Positions 7,867 through 16,731 of a stretch of 64,000 nt of DNA are shown here, in pieces; positions within the stretch are counted from its first letter, which is position 1; every line of letters starts with the position of its first letter. Source of the stretch: JBCCGI01 sp039029355. Lineage in GTDB: Bacteria; Planctomycetota; UBA1135; GCA-002686595. The DNA is taken from the NCBI GenBank assembly GCA_039029355.1, contig JBCCGI010000011.1, forward strand, positions 62,001-126,000. The letters are read 5' to 3'. Position numbers and translations under genes: made by a program. A model generated the notes under the pieces. That model saw only the letters and a program-made list of their open reading frames with translations, was not told the origin of the DNA and searched no databases.

Positions 7867-8427
7867 ATGCCCGGAGAGAGCGACATCCAGGCCCTGTTCC
7901 AGGCGCTCGAGCGGGGCGACGCCGACGCACGCGAGCACCTGTCGCCGCGCGTTCAGGAGGAGCTCTACCGCCTCGCCTGTGGCCACATGGCGCGCCAGCG
8001 GCCGTCGCACACGCTGCAGGCCACCGCGCTCGTCAACGAGGTCTACCTGCGCCTGCGCGGGGGCAAGGAGCTGCGCTGCGACGACCACGGGCAGTTCCTG
8101 AGCCTGGTGTCGACGATGATGCGGCAGATCCTGGTCGACCACGCGCGGCGCAAGGCGACCCGCAAGCGCGAGCTGGCGGGGGAGCGCGTCGCGCTCGACG
8201 GCCTCGTCGACGAGCTAGAGCGGCGCTCCGGCAGCCTGCTCGCGCTCGACCGGGCGCTCGACCGGCTGCGCGAGAAGGACCCCAAGGTCGTGCGCCTGAT
8301 CGAGCTGCGCTTCTTCGGCGGCCGCAGCATGGCCGAGGCCGCGCAGGCCGTCGGCCTGACGCGGCGCACCGCCGAGCGCCGCTGGCGCGTCGCCAAGCTG
8401 ATGCTGCGACGGGAGCTCGGCGAGTGA
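7867..8427 (+). CDS. ECF-like RNA polymerase sigma factor (planctomycete type)
   Basis: A 186-residue sigma-70 family factor of the ECF-like type found in planctomycetes and other bacteria next to Ser/Thr kinases. Region 2 is seen in TLQATALVNEVYLRL and FLSLVSTMMRQILVDHARRKAT, with the typical VDHAR end. Region 4 is VRLIELRFFGGRSMAEAA followed by the helix-turn-helix LTRRTAERRWRVAKLML. The ATG at 7867 gives MPGESDIQALFQALERGD, a normal start for this family; upstream in-frame sequence has no family similarity. Its stop overlaps the start of the kinase gene (GTGA, 8424-8427), so sigma and kinase are translationally coupled. Phosphorylation by the kinase could control this factor, as proposed for ECF-kinase pairs elsewhere. 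No anti-sigma gene is present. Confidence 0.93.
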   Translation: MPGESDIQALFQALERGDADAREHLSPRVQEELYRLACGHMARQRPSHTLQATALVNEVYLRLRGGKELRCDDHGQFLSLVSTMMRQILVDHARRKATRKRELAGERVALDGLVDELERRSGSLLALDRALDRLREKDPKVVRLIELRFFGGRSMAEAAQAVGLTRRTAERRWRVAKLMLRRELGE

Positions 8428-10592
8428 CGGACGAGCGCTGGCTCAGGATCCGCGACCTGGTCGAACGCGCGCTCGATCGCGAGCCCGCGGACCGCGACGC
8501 ATTCCTCGACGAGGCCTGCGCGGGCGACGCCGAGCTGCGGCAGGAGGCCGAGGAGCTCCTGGCGCTCGAGTCGCGCGCCGGCTCGCGGTTCCTCGAGCCG
8601 CTCGGCGCCGGCGAGCCCGGCGAGCTCGAGAGCGGCAAGCACGTCCTGGGCGGCTTCGAGATCCTGCGCGAGCTCGGCCGCGGCGCGATGGGCGTGGTCT
8701 ACCTCGCCCGCCAGCCCTCGCTGAACCGCGCCGTCGCGCTCAAGGTCTTCGTCGCCGGCCTCGGCACCACCGAGCGCGAGATCGAGCGCTTCCACCGCGA
8801 GGCCCGCGCCGCCTCGCGACTGCGGCATCCGGGCATCGTGCAGGTGCTGGTCGACGGCACCAGCGGCAACACCCACTGGTTTGCGATGGAGCACGTCGAG
8901 GGGCACGACCTCGACCGCGAGCTCGAGCTCCAGCGCGCCGGCAGCACGGACGCCTTCCTGCCGGCACCGGGCGAGCGCGACCACGCGAGCTCGGTCGCCC
9001 AAATGTGCGCCGACATCGCCGACGCTTTGCACTACGCGCACGGCCAGGGCCTGGTGCACCGCGACGTGAAGCCCAGCAACCTGCTGCTCGACGCCGACGG
9101 TCGCGTCCAAGTGGCCGACTTCGGCATCGTGCGCGACGAGGCCGAGGGCAGCCTGACGCGCACCGGCGAGCTGGCCGGTACGCCCTACTACATGAGCCCC
9201 GAGCAGGCGCGCCTGCGCGACGCGGCGATCGACCACCGCACCGACGTGTACTCGCTGGGCGTCGTGCTCTACGAGCTCGCGACGCACCGGCGCCCATTCA
9301 CCGCGCGCTCCTCGGCGGACCTCTTCACCAAGATCCGCGACGTCCAGCCACGCGCCCCGCGCGCCCACAACCCGCGCGTGCCGCGCGACCTGGAGACCAT
9401 CTGCCTGACGGCGATGGCGAAGGACCCGGGCGAACGCTACGCCTCCGCGGGGGAGATGGCCGAAGACCTGCGCCGCTTCGTCGCGCGCGAGCCGATCGTG
9501 GCGCGCCCGCCGTCGCTGGCGGTGCGCGCGCTGCGGTGGGGGATGCGGCGGAGGTACTGGGTGGCGGGGGCGGTGCTGTTGGTGGGGGGCATCGTGGTCG
9601 GTTCCTCAGCCACCCGCCGAGCGACCAAGGCCGCAGGACAGGCAGAAGTCACGGTGCTGTTCTCCGAGGGGTCGCTGTCTTCCGGGCAGGTGAGCGTGTC
9701 GCCTGTCGACCCGGTATCCGGAGAGGTCGGGCAGGCAGTGGGGTACGGCAACTTCCCCGTGGGAGCACGCAGCTTCCAGTTGCGCCTGGAAGCCGGTCTG
9801 GTGCGAATCGTTGTGAACCTCGCCGGCGATGACCCCTGCACTTTCTCGCGCGACCTCAGGCCGGGCGAAGAGGTCGTCGTCGAACCCTCTCCGTCCCCCG
9901 AGCGTCGCCGGGGGATGATCTGGATCCCGGGCGGAACGCTCTCCATCCGTGAGCCCGATGCGGCCAAGCTCGCCATCAACTTCCGCGACGTTGCGGTCGC
10001 CGGATTCTGGCTCGACGAGACCGAGGTCACCAACGAACAGTACCGCGCGTTCCTCGACGACACCGGACACGCACCGCCGCGGCACTGGGACTCGATCGCG
10101 ACGGGACGCCACGATGAGCTCCCCGTGGTGCAGGTCGGATGGCTCGACGCGCGCGCCTACGCCGAATGGGCGGGCAAGCGGCTCCCGTCGTTCCCCGAGT
10201 GGACCTGGGCGGCGCGTGGAGTGGAGGAGCGCACCTACCCCTGGCCGGGCGCCGTGCCGGGCGAGTATCGCGGCAACACCCTGCAGCCGCTCGTTCCGGA
10301 CTTCTCGAAGACACCCGACTACTACCTCGACAACGTCGAGCCCGTCCGCTCGCATCCGGACGCGGCTACCGAGTCCGGCCTCTACCACATGTTCGGCAAC
10401 GTGCGCGAGTGGACCGAGTCGTTCCTCGGCGAGCCCGTGGGGAACGGCTTCGAACCGCGCCGCGATCTGCGGCTGATGGCCGGGCACGCCTGGCACGCGG
10501 CGGAGAAGCAGCACGAGCTCTGGACCTTCGCGTTCGCGGGCGTCGAGAGCGACTACGGCGACTACCTCACCGGATTCCGCTGCGCGCTCTAG
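8424..10592 (+). CDS. Membrane Ser/Thr protein kinase with C-terminal FGE-sulfatase fold
   Basis: A 722-residue single-pass receptor-like kinase. After an acidic N-terminal leader (1-75), the kinase domain spans about 78-350: glycine loop GRGAMGVVYLA (85-95), catalytic K107, helix-C E126, HRDVKPSN (212-219), DFG (232-234) and SPEQ (258-261). All catalytic residues are present. A transmembrane helix lies near 378-395 (YWVAGAVLLVGGIVVG). A small beta-rich segment follows, then an FGE-sulfatase domain from about 497 (MIWIPGGTL) through DETEVTNEQYRAFL, RLPSFPEWTWAARG and HMFGNVREWTESF to the end. The extracytoplasmic FGE domain has no Cys where the catalytic pair of FGE should lie, so it is probably a sensor or ligand-binding module. 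Translation is coupled to the sigma gene. Two unidentified genes follow directly. Confidence 0.94.
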   Translation: MTDERWLRIRDLVERALDREPADRDAFLDEACAGDAELRQEAEELLALESRAGSRFLEPLGAGEPGELESGKHVLGGFEILRELGRGAMGVVYLARQPSLNRAVALKVFVAGLGTTEREIERFHREARAASRLRHPGIVQVLVDGTSGNTHWFAMEHVEGHDLDRELELQRAGSTDAFLPAPGERDHASSVAQMCADIADALHYAHGQGLVHRDVKPSNLLLDADGRVQVADFGIVRDEAEGSLTRTGELAGTPYYMSPEQARLRDAAIDHRTDVYSLGVVLYELATHRRPFTARSSADLFTKIRDVQPRAPRAHNPRVPRDLETICLTAMAKDPGERYASAGEMAEDLRRFVAREPIVARPPSLAVRALRWGMRRRYWVAGAVLLVGGIVVGSSATRRATKAAGQAEVTVLFSEGSLSSGQVSVSPVDPVSGEVGQAVGYGNFPVGARSFQLRLEAGLVRIVVNLAGDDPCTFSRDLRPGEEVVVEPSPSPERRRGMIWIPGGTLSIREPDAAKLAINFRDVAVAGFWLDETEVTNEQYRAFLDDTGHAPPRHWDSIATGRHDELPVVQVGWLDARAYAEWAGKRLPSFPEWTWAARGVEERTYPWPGAVPGEYRGNTLQPLVPDFSKTPDYYLDNVEPVRSHPDAATESGLYHMFGNVREWTESFLGEPVGNGFEPRRDLRLMAGHAWHAAEKQHELWTFAFAGVESDYGDYLTGFRCAL

Positions 10593-10626
10593 CGCGGCCC
10601 AACCCAGCAAAAGAAACGAGCAAGCC

Positions 10627-10992
10627 ATGGCCTTCCAGTCCGTCTCCGTCGAAGCCCGCAACATGGACGGTACGCCCGCCGGGGCGGGCAACCTGCGTGA
10701 CCTAGGGCAGCGCCTGCACGGCGAAGCGCCCTCCGCCTACTGGGATCTCGACGATCTCGTGCTCAATACGGCCCAGGCGCACCTTGCGTATCGCTACAAG
10801 CTCCGCAGCGGAGCGTCTCAGGGATCCGGAGCCGACCAGGTGACCGCGATGGCGACGCCGTGGCGAATCGCCCACGAGTACGACGCGCAGCAGAACGACT
10901 GGGTCACGACCACGTCCGCCGTCAGCCTCCTCTATCTGGTGAGGAACAACGCCGGCGACGAGGTCGGCGTCCTGCGCGTCTTCGACAGCTAG
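10627..10992 (+). CDS. Small protein of unknown function in sigma/kinase cassette
   Basis: I do not recognise this 121-residue protein. It has no signal peptide, no transmembrane helix and no cysteine, and looks cytoplasmic and globular. It starts at an ATG 34 bases after the kinase stop and ends two bases before the ATG of the next gene, so it sits inside the sigma-kinase operon. Visible features are an N-terminal beta-strand-like stretch (MAFQSVSVEARNMDG), a Trp/Asp patch (YWDLDDL) and a hydrophobic C-terminal strand (AVSLLYLVRNNAGDEVG). Its position makes it a candidate kinase substrate, adaptor or effector. Codon choice is slightly less GC-extreme than in the flanking metabolic genes. Confidence 0.78.
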   Translation: MAFQSVSVEARNMDGTPAGAGNLRDLGQRLHGEAPSAYWDLDDLVLNTAQAHLAYRYKLRSGASQGSGADQVTAMATPWRIAHEYDAQQNDWVTTTSAVSLLYLVRNNAGDEVGVLRVFDS

Positions 10993-10994
10993 GA

Positions 10995-12329
10995 ATGCAG
11001 TACCGCGTTTGGAATCAGGCCATCAACCATCCCGCGGGAGCAAGCTCCTTCTGGGTGCGGTTTGCGTACACGCGCACGGGCTTTGGATCGGTCGAGCTCA
11101 TGGTCGGAGGGCGGGTCGTTCCGCTGCGCTGGCATGGTGGCGTCGCGGTCGGCAGGCTCGACCCGCCAGCTGAGGCGTCAGGCGACGCGACCCTTGTCGT
11201 GAAGTTTCGCGGCGAGCCTCCCGTGCGCGGCAGCGCGGGTTGGGAGGTCGTCGCCGAGGACCCGGCGATCCACGAGCGAGACCTGCTCGGCGGCCCTCCG
11301 TGGCTCGAGCTTGGAGAGGAGAAGGTGGAGGCGGAGAGGGACCAGCCGGACTGGGCGCTGCTGCAGTCGGTGTCCCAGGCGCAGGTGCAGGTCGCACCGG
11401 CTCCGCCGCCTTCGCTTCCGCCTGCCGGCCCGCGCGACAATCGGTCCGTCGATGAGCTATACGAGGCGCGCGAGAACGCGCTGGTGCTGCACGACGCCGC
11501 GTCGCGCTTCTTTCACCGCTTCGACCGCGCGACCGATCGCCGGCTGGCGTCGGAGGGCTTGCGTCTCCAGATGGACCTCATTCAGCGCCGTCTCGCCCGT
11601 CGGATCGACGCGCGCTTTCACCTGGCTCGCGAGGAGAAGCGGCCGCACTTCCCGCTCCTGGACGCCTTCGGGGACGAGCCCTTTAGCCTGCTGCGGATCT
11701 CGCGCCTGATGCTCAAGCTCGCGGACGAGGAGCTCCTCTGCGGCGACGTTCCGTCCTGTGCGCCGTTTGGCGATCCGGTGGACTGGGCCTTCTTCCTCTT
11801 CGTCTCGGGCCGGCTTGCTGTCACGCATCCCGACGTGACGCTCGACGAAGCGCTCCTGACGCAGGGCGCGCCGACGAGTCAGATGTATCTGATGTTCGCC
11901 GAGCTGGGCTTTCTGTGCCTGGACAACGCCGAGCTGTTGCCCGGCGGCGAGCGGGCGCGACATGTCGACTTCTGGAGCGAGCACCTGCCGACGCTGGTCG
12001 CCTCAGCCCAGCTCCTCATGGAGCATCCGCTGCCCGACCTGCACCGCCGACCCAACACCGTGATTGGGTTCTTCGACGGCATGTCGATCGAGGTTCGACA
12101 TCTCCGCGCCGCGCGGAAGGCCTACCGAGAGTATCTGGGCCACGCACCGGATCTGAGCCGTCTGGCGGGCCTCTTCGGCTACCTCATCGGCGCTCGCCTC
12201 GACGATGCTCCCGGCTCCACGGGGCGGGTGCCGACCGCTGGAGAGCTCGAGGTTGAACGGTTTTCCGTGCCCGCGGCCTTCCGGCTGAGCATCGCCGAGC
12301 GCGTCGACCTCGACGAAGTGAATGCCTAG
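10995..12329 (+). CDS. Two-domain protein of unknown function in sigma/kinase cassette
   Basis: I do not recognise this 444-residue protein. The first ~85 residues look beta-rich (RFAYTRTGFGSVELMVGG, RLDPPAEASGDATLVVKF). A Pro-rich linker follows around 133-150 (APAPPPSLPPAGP), then a long helical domain to the end with segments such as LRLQMDLIQRRLARRIDARF, LLRISRLMLKLADEEL and VDWAFFLFVSGRLAV. No signal peptide or clear membrane helix is seen, so it is probably cytoplasmic. The ATG at 10995 overlaps nothing and sits two bases after the previous stop. Its stop TAG shares the palindrome CTAG with the stop of the convergent DUF4340 gene. It may be the output component of the sigma-kinase cassette; this is positional inference only. 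Confidence 0.82.
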   Translation: MQYRVWNQAINHPAGASSFWVRFAYTRTGFGSVELMVGGRVVPLRWHGGVAVGRLDPPAEASGDATLVVKFRGEPPVRGSAGWEVVAEDPAIHERDLLGGPPWLELGEEKVEAERDQPDWALLQSVSQAQVQVAPAPPPSLPPAGPRDNRSVDELYEARENALVLHDAASRFFHRFDRATDRRLASEGLRLQMDLIQRRLARRIDARFHLAREEKRPHFPLLDAFGDEPFSLLRISRLMLKLADEELLCGDVPSCAPFGDPVDWAFFLFVSGRLAVTHPDVTLDEALLTQGAPTSQMYLMFAELGFLCLDNAELLPGGERARHVDFWSEHLPTLVASAQLLMEHPLPDLHRRPNTVIGFFDGMSIEVRHLRAARKAYREYLGHAPDLSRLAGLFGYLIGARLDDAPGSTGRVPTAGELEVERFSVPAAFRLSIAERVDLDEVNA

Positions 12330-13420
12330 TGATCGTGCTGCGCCTTAAGCTTCGCGTCCCACGGGTTCTCCTGCCCCGTGTCCATCAGCAGCTCGCGCGC
12401 CGGCAGCATCAGCGACGCCGTCTCGGCATCCAGCTCGTACAGCGTGTCCACGAAGGGGTTCGCCAGCGGCACGCCGCCGCCGCTCATCCGCGGCAGCACG
12501 TGCAGCGTCAGCGGCTGTGCCGCCTGCCCGTCGGGCGAGGCGGGGGGGATCAGCGTGATCACGTCGTGGGGCTGCTGCAGCCCGAGCTCGCCCGCCTTGC
12601 GCGGGTCGAGGATCGCGACGTAGCTCGCGCGCTGCAGGAAGAAGACGTACGACATCGCGCGGCCGATGGGGAGCGGGAGCGCCTCGCCCTCGGGGTCCAG
12701 CACCCACTCGTACGGCGGCACGCCCTGGCGTCGCTCCTCGTCGCTGACCTCGCGCGGGCGGGTGCGCATGTCCAGCGAGGTGCCGTCGGCGCGGTCGAGG
12801 AAGATGCGGTCGAAGCCGCGCGCGGCCTGCAGCCAGGACTGGGTCAGCACCGACTCGTCGAGCAGCGGCGGCAGGTTCGGGATGTGGCTCTCGAGCGCCG
12901 GCCGCGGGTTCCGGTCCACGGCCCAAATCTCGGCCGAACCGCCGGGGCGTAGATAGCTGCCGCCGCCGTCGGCGGTGGCGAAGCCGACGTCGGCGGACCA
13001 CAGCACGCTGGCGGAGGGGTTGGCGAGCACGTTGCGGTCGCACAGCGAGAAGCGCACGGTCTCGCGCACGCCGATGCCGTAGCGCTGGGTCTGCCCGGGG
13101 TCGTCGCTCTGCACGCGGCCCTCGGCCTGGGTGATGGCGCCGATGAGGCCCTCGAGCGCGCGCACGTCGGCGGGCGCCTGGAAGACCTCGAGGCAGCGCC
13201 AGATCCCGCCGGCGCGGGCGTAGGTGGTGGCGGGGCGCCCGTCGCCCCACTCGAGTCGGATGGCGGCGATCTCGAGGCTGTCGAGCTCCTCCTGCGACAG
13301 CACGCGCCCGACGTCCTCGGTACGTGCCTGGCGCGTCGCCTCGGCGTCGCTCGCGAGCGAGCGGTCCCAGGCCACCAGCGCGGCGAACAGCGCCGCGACG
13401 ACGATCACGCGCGCGATCAC
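12326..13420 (-). CDS. DUF4340 domain protein of the GldA/F/G-type ABC cluster
   Basis: A 364-residue membrane-anchored protein with an N-terminal helix (MIARVIVVAALFAALVAWDR) and a periplasmic DUF4340-type domain, including IRLEWGDGRPATTYAR, GIWRCLEVFQAPADV and YGIGVRETVRFSL. DUF4340 proteins habitually follow gliding-type ABC exporter genes (GldG homologues), as here, and are thought to be accessory periplasmic parts. The GTG start at 13420 overlaps the stop of the upstream GldG gene by four bases, so the two are coupled. Its stop overlaps the stop of the convergent 444-residue gene in one CTAG. The transported substrate of this cluster is unknown. Confidence 0.86.
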   Translation of the reverse strand: MIARVIVVAALFAALVAWDRSLASDAEATRQARTEDVGRVLSQEELDSLEIAAIRLEWGDGRPATTYARAGGIWRCLEVFQAPADVRALEGLIGAITQAEGRVQSDDPGQTQRYGIGVRETVRFSLCDRNVLANPSASVLWSADVGFATADGGGSYLRPGGSAEIWAVDRNPRPALESHIPNLPPLLDESVLTQSWLQAARGFDRIFLDRADGTSLDMRTRPREVSDEERRQGVPPYEWVLDPEGEALPLPIGRAMSYVFFLQRASYVAILDPRKAGELGLQQPHDVITLIPPASPDGQAAQPLTLHVLPRMSGGGVPLANPFVDTLYELDAETASLMLPARELLMDTGQENPWDAKLKAQHDH

Positions 13421-16400
13421 GAGGCCCTCCCGGGGGCGCTGCCGGCCCGGACGGGGGCCCGGCGCCGCAGGAACGCGACGACGAGGCCCAGGACGAGGAG
13501 CGCCGCCGGCGGCGACGCGACGACCAGCGTGCGCCAGCGCAGCTTGGTCTCGGGTTCGACGAAGCCGAACCCGCGGATGGCCGGACGGCGCAGCGCGATG
13601 GCGCCGAGCTCCGGCGGCAGCGCCATGTCGGCGACGGCGTTGAGCAGGAAGTGGTCGGCGCGGAAGTCCTGGTGGTGGAAGCGGTCGTCCTGGAAGGCGC
13701 GCGACGAGCCGACCAGGAGCAGCCGCCCCGGAGCCGGGTCGGGGTAGTTCTCCAGCTCGTCGGGGTTCACCTCGGGCGCCTCGGCGCCCATCGTGACGCT
13801 GAGCTCGCGCGCCGGCCGCGGGAAGCCGCCCTCGACCAGCACCGCCAGCGGGAGCTTGCCGCGGTACTGCGGCTGGCCGGCCTCGTCGAGCGGCGGGCCG
13901 CCGAGGTGCTCGGGCGTGGTGTCGGTGTTCTCCTCGAGGAAGCCGCCGCTCCACAGGTAGGTCCAGGAGCGGTCGGAGGTGCTCATCAGCGTCGTCGCCG
14001 ACAAGCCGTTCGCCGCGAGCTGCTCGTCGTCGACGTCGATGAAGGAGCCCCACACAAACGACTGGTCGCCGAGGTTGCGCGTGATCGGGTGGTCGCGGTG
14101 GAAGTTCGCCGCCGAGGCGCGCAGCTGGAACTCGCGCGCCGACAGCTGCCGCTCGTACTCGCGCGCCGAGCCGCGGCCGAGGATCTCGGTGTCGACCATC
14201 ATCTCGGTGTGCAGCTCGTCGAAGAGCACCTCGCGCACGAGCCGCACGCCGCAGTCGTTGAAGTAGATCTGGTCGACGTCGGGGTTCTGCGGGCGCGGCC
14301 AGTAGCTCATCCCGAACTCGCGCCCGCGGTACTGGCGCGAGACGATCTGGAAGTGCTGCGCGGCGACCATGACGCGGCCGCCGCCGTGCAGGTAGCGCAC
14401 GGTCTCCTCCATCATCCCCTGGATCGAGCGCCGCGGCTGCATCCAGACGACGAGGTCGGCTCCCGCGGGGATCTCCGGCTTGCGCGACTGCACGAACTGC
14501 CGCGGCGTCACGTTGACGACGTCGAAGTCGAGCCGCATCAGGAGCGCGCGCGCCAGGCTGTAGTTGTCGTTCCCCTTGGGGGCGAAGAGGCTCTGGTTCT
14601 GGTAGCGCTCGAAGTCCTCGGCCGCGGACAGCCGTTCGGCGTCGGCGGCGAAGGCGATCAGCGGCCGGCGCCCGGTCTCCAGGCGCCAGAGCGCGAAGGC
14701 CAGGCGGAACTCCAGGAACTCGAACGCCGCCGCGTCCTCGAAGGCGAGCACCTCGCGGCGCCCGTCGCGCTCGAGGCGCAGCGCGCTGTAGATCGTGCGG
14801 ACGGTGGTGACCTCCTCGTCGCGCGTGGTGACGCGGATCGGCTCGATGCCGTCGGCCTGCAGGCGCTCGCGCTCGGCGTCGTCCAGGTCGTCGACGTCGA
14901 GGCGCACCACGTCGAAGTCCGCCCCGGCGCGCTCGAAGTCGCCGAGCGTCGCGCGCACGCGGCCGACGCGCTCGCGCAGCGCGGGCGGCATGCGGTCGCG
15001 CGAGGAGAAGAGCAGCTCGACGCGCGTCGCGCCGGCGTCGCCGGCCCGCGCGGCGATGTCGCGGGTCTCGGCGGCCAGGCTGTTCACCTTGCCGTCGGTT
15101 GCGTCGGCGCGCAGGTCGGGCCAGCCGGCCACGCGCGCGACCGCGACGGCGGCCAGGAGGGCGAGCAGCGCGCGCGGCCACACGCCTCCACCGGCGCGCG
15201 TGACGCGACCGCCGCTCTCGCGCCGGAACGCGCCGCGCGCGAAGGCCGATAGGCCGAGCAGCAGCGGCACGAGCCCGACCACCGCGAGGCGCCACAGGAG
15301 CCGCGCGCCGCCCGTGAGCTCGGGCGTGGCCGGCGGCTGGTCGACGTGCGCGACGGCGGCGGCGACGAGGCGCTCGGACGACGCGAGCTCGCCGGTCAGC
15401 GTGCGCAGGAGCCGCCAGTGCGCCGTGCCCTCGCGGCCGTAGCTGCCGTCTTCCAGCGGCGTGCTCGCGGCCAGCGCGAAGAAGCGCCCGTGCCAGGGGT
15501 CGGCGGGCTCTAGCGACACCATCAGGGGCAGCTTCGAGACCGGCTGGCCGCGCTCGACCCCGAGCTCGGCGAACGGGCGCGGCGCGTCGGTCGGCGGCTC
15601 CTGCAGCCACGTATCGTCCGACGTGGTCGCGTGTACGCGCGCCTGGTAGCCGAGCTCCTGCAGCACGTCGGGCTGCAGGCGCAACGGCGTCGGCGCGTGG
15701 AAGAGCAGCGTGCCGTTGGGCTGGTTGCGCCAGGTGACGAAGTTCTGGTTGGGCGCGATGCAGCGGACCAGGAACGGTGCGGGGACCTGCTGCTCGCCGC
15801 GCATCAACACCTCGGAGCGCACGTCGAGCACGAGCCCCGGGTCGGGGCGCAGGCCGAAGTGGGCGAGGAGCGGCTCCAGCGCGTCGCCCGAGGGCTCGAT
15901 GCGGACCGCCGGCTCGCCGTTGTCGAGGTTGACGATGCCGTCCACCGGGACGCGGTTGAGCGCGCCGGCGACCACGATGCTGCGGCCCATGGCGATGGCG
16001 CGCTCGATCTCGCGCAGCCGCGTCGGCGTCACGTTGCTCGGGCGCATCCAGAGCAGGACGTCGGCCTCCTCGGGCAGCTCGTCGCCGCCGTCGAGGTCGA
16101 CCTCGACCACGTCGCCGTACTCCGCGAGCGCGTTTGCCAGCTCGCGGAAGCCCTCGGGCGCCGCGAGCGCGAAGGTCGGGCGGCGCGGTGCCTCCATGCG
16201 GTCGAGGTGCTCGATGAGCGTCGCCTGGAGCCGCGGTAGGCGCTCGGGGGTGACGCCGTTGACGATCGCCTCGTCGTATGTGCCGTAGGACATCGTCAGC
16301 GTCGACCAGACCAGCCGCTCGCTCCACGAGTCGTGCGTGACGTCGCGCACGCGGAAGGGTGTGATGCGCCGGTTCGAGGCGTAGCCGGCCTGCTCGGGGT

Positions 16401-16731
16401 CCGTCTCCGGATCGACGATGTGGAAGTCGACGCGGTCCGGTGCCACGCCCTTGAACGCGCCGAGCAGGTCGGTGACGTCGCGCTCGATGCGCTTCATCTG
16501 CGAGGGCATCGTCGAGCGGGCCGACACATAGTAGGTGAAGACCAGCTTGTCGCCCAGGCCGGAGAGCCGCGCGCGCATGTCGGGCTCGACCTCGGTCAGC
16601 TTGCGCCGCCCCAGCTCGGCGCGCCAGGCGCCGCCCGACTGGTGCCGATCCGCCACCCGCGTCGCCTCGACCGCGACGCCGGCGCTGAGGGCCAGCAGCA
16701 GGACCAGGAGGATCGCGTCGAGCCGCTTCAC
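13417..16731 (-). CDS. GldG-family ABC auxiliary protein, double-length (tandem modules)
   Basis: A 1104-residue protein of the ABC-2 auxiliary (GldG-like) family, about twice the usual size. It reads as two modules. Module 1 has helix 1 (about 5-22, ILLVLLLALSAGVAVEA), a periplasmic domain with KLVFTYYVSARSTMP and TPFRVRDVTHDSWSERLVW, and helix 2 near 477-500. Module 2 has helix 3 near 517-535, a second domain with RVELLFSSRDRMPPALRERV, DADLVVWMQP-like and ARALLMRLDFDVVNVTPRQF segments, and helix 4 near 1063-1085. Both modules begin with a strand-rich 'FSYY/LFSSRD' region followed by a DUF-like Rossmann half. Start (GTG 16731) and stop overlap the neighbouring permease and DUF4340 genes by four bases each. 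It is likely the periplasmic partner of the exporter. Confidence 0.85.
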   Translation of the reverse strand: MKRLDAILLVLLLALSAGVAVEATRVADRHQSGGAWRAELGRRKLTEVEPDMRARLSGLGDKLVFTYYVSARSTMPSQMKRIERDVTDLLGAFKGVAPDRVDFHIVDPETDPEQAGYASNRRITPFRVRDVTHDSWSERLVWSTLTMSYGTYDEAIVNGVTPERLPRLQATLIEHLDRMEAPRRPTFALAAPEGFRELANALAEYGDVVEVDLDGGDELPEEADVLLWMRPSNVTPTRLREIERAIAMGRSIVVAGALNRVPVDGIVNLDNGEPAVRIEPSGDALEPLLAHFGLRPDPGLVLDVRSEVLMRGEQQVPAPFLVRCIAPNQNFVTWRNQPNGTLLFHAPTPLRLQPDVLQELGYQARVHATTSDDTWLQEPPTDAPRPFAELGVERGQPVSKLPLMVSLEPADPWHGRFFALAASTPLEDGSYGREGTAHWRLLRTLTGELASSERLVAAAVAHVDQPPATPELTGGARLLWRLAVVGLVPLLLGLSAFARGAFRRESGGRVTRAGGGVWPRALLALLAAVAVARVAGWPDLRADATDGKVNSLAAETRDIAARAGDAGATRVELLFSSRDRMPPALRERVGRVRATLGDFERAGADFDVVRLDVDDLDDAERERLQADGIEPIRVTTRDEEVTTVRTIYSALRLERDGRREVLAFEDAAAFEFLEFRLAFALWRLETGRRPLIAFAADAERLSAAEDFERYQNQSLFAPKGNDNYSLARALLMRLDFDVVNVTPRQFVQSRKPEIPAGADLVVWMQPRRSIQGMMEETVRYLHGGGRVMVAAQHFQIVSRQYRGREFGMSYWPRPQNPDVDQIYFNDCGVRLVREVLFDELHTEMMVDTEILGRGSAREYERQLSAREFQLRASAANFHRDHPITRNLGDQSFVWGSFIDVDDEQLAANGLSATTLMSTSDRSWTYLWSGGFLEENTDTTPEHLGGPPLDEAGQPQYRGKLPLAVLVEGGFPRPARELSVTMGAEAPEVNPDELENYPDPAPGRLLLVGSSRAFQDDRFHHQDFRADHFLLNAVADMALPPELGAIALRRPAIRGFGFVEPETKLRWRTLVVASPPAALLVLGLVVAFLRRRAPVRAGSAPGRAS

